Source of the DNA: Wolfiporia cocos
Taxonomy: Eukaryota; Basidiomycota; Agaricomycetes; Polyporales; Phaeolaceae
DNA: 64,000 bases
Assembly: GCA_029448655.1 (NCBI GenBank)
Contig: JACCLO010000012.1
Coordinates: 62,001 to 126,000 of the forward strand
Direction: 5' to 3'
A model generated the notes under the pieces. It saw only the letters and a program-made list of their open reading frames with translations, was not told where the DNA came from and made no database searches. Position numbers and translations under genes: made by a program. Below, one piece after another: positions 63,846 to 64,000 of the stretch (position 1 is the first letter of the stretch; the number at the start of each line of letters is the position of its first letter).

Positions 63846-64000
63846 GACTATGTAAAAGAAGTACTAAGTAAGCTATTCTAGTGGAAATCACGTGGTCTTC
63901 TGTTGGGGCTTATCGTCGCATCTTGATGTGTCGTGCGCTTATCCTCCGGCGTCAATGGGCGCTCCGCCCTCGACCGGAGTTAGTGTCGGCAACTGGATTG
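63846..64000 (-). other. A0 leader, partial
   Basis: Matches the A2 leader from 20192 onward. The window ends before the conserved leader hairpin, so A0's primer site and 5' LTR lie outside. Confidence 0.8.

Noticed and set aside
1..64000. Host genes, rRNA or telomere arrays
   Set aside because: Nearly all sequence was assigned to retroelements; nothing remaining had coding or rRNA character.

Overview
The window is a block of nested LTR retrotransposons; no ordinary host gene was found. The organism is most likely a filamentous fungus, probably a basidiomycete. This is inferred from many Ty3/gypsy chromoviruses (Pol ends in a chromodomain), Tf1-type self-priming signals in place of tRNA primer sites, 5-bp target duplications, and CpG-to-TpG decay in old copies. 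A heterochromatic or centromere-like location is possible but not shown.

Layers, oldest to youngest, dated by which copy interrupts which. (1) Relic A0 (minus strand) fills both ends: pol at 1-789, then pol, gag, ORF0 and leader at 53816-64000. (2) Element B (plus, 790-53815) sits inside A0. Its LTRs differ at about 22 of 460 sites, and its ORF0, gag and pol are decayed and cut up by later insertions. (3) Solo LTR E is in B's pol. Element A1 (plus, 7059-26368) is in E, and element A2 (minus, 11851-21512, LTRs identical by eye) is in A1's pol. (4) Element C (minus, 27934-48273) is in B's pol, and element D (minus, 33645-42936) is in C's gag. (5) Solo LTRs of several other families, here called F6 to F11, and one internally deleted element (F8, 56331-58215) sit in B, C and A0. 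Nearly every insertion has an exact 5-bp duplication, and removing it rejoins the interrupted reading frame.

A to D share one plan: LTR, self-priming site, long structured leader, ORF0 (uncharacterised protein), gag, pol (protease, RT, RNase H, integrase, chromodomain, C-terminal dUTPase), a 3' hairpin, polypurine tract, LTR. A2 is the only copy here with every frame open and identical LTRs, so it may be active. A1 is intact apart from the A2 insertion.

The features that most deserve a second look are these: the conserved unknown ORF0; the dUTPase fused behind the chromodomain in all four families; two RNA hairpins (leader, and just before the polypurine tract) whose stems change in compensating ways; a palindrome between TATA and the inferred transcription start of most LTRs; and antisense tRNA-like B-box motifs at a fixed place near the 5' end of several LTRs.

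All comparisons were made by eye. Residue positions are approximate, and family names are labels for this report only.
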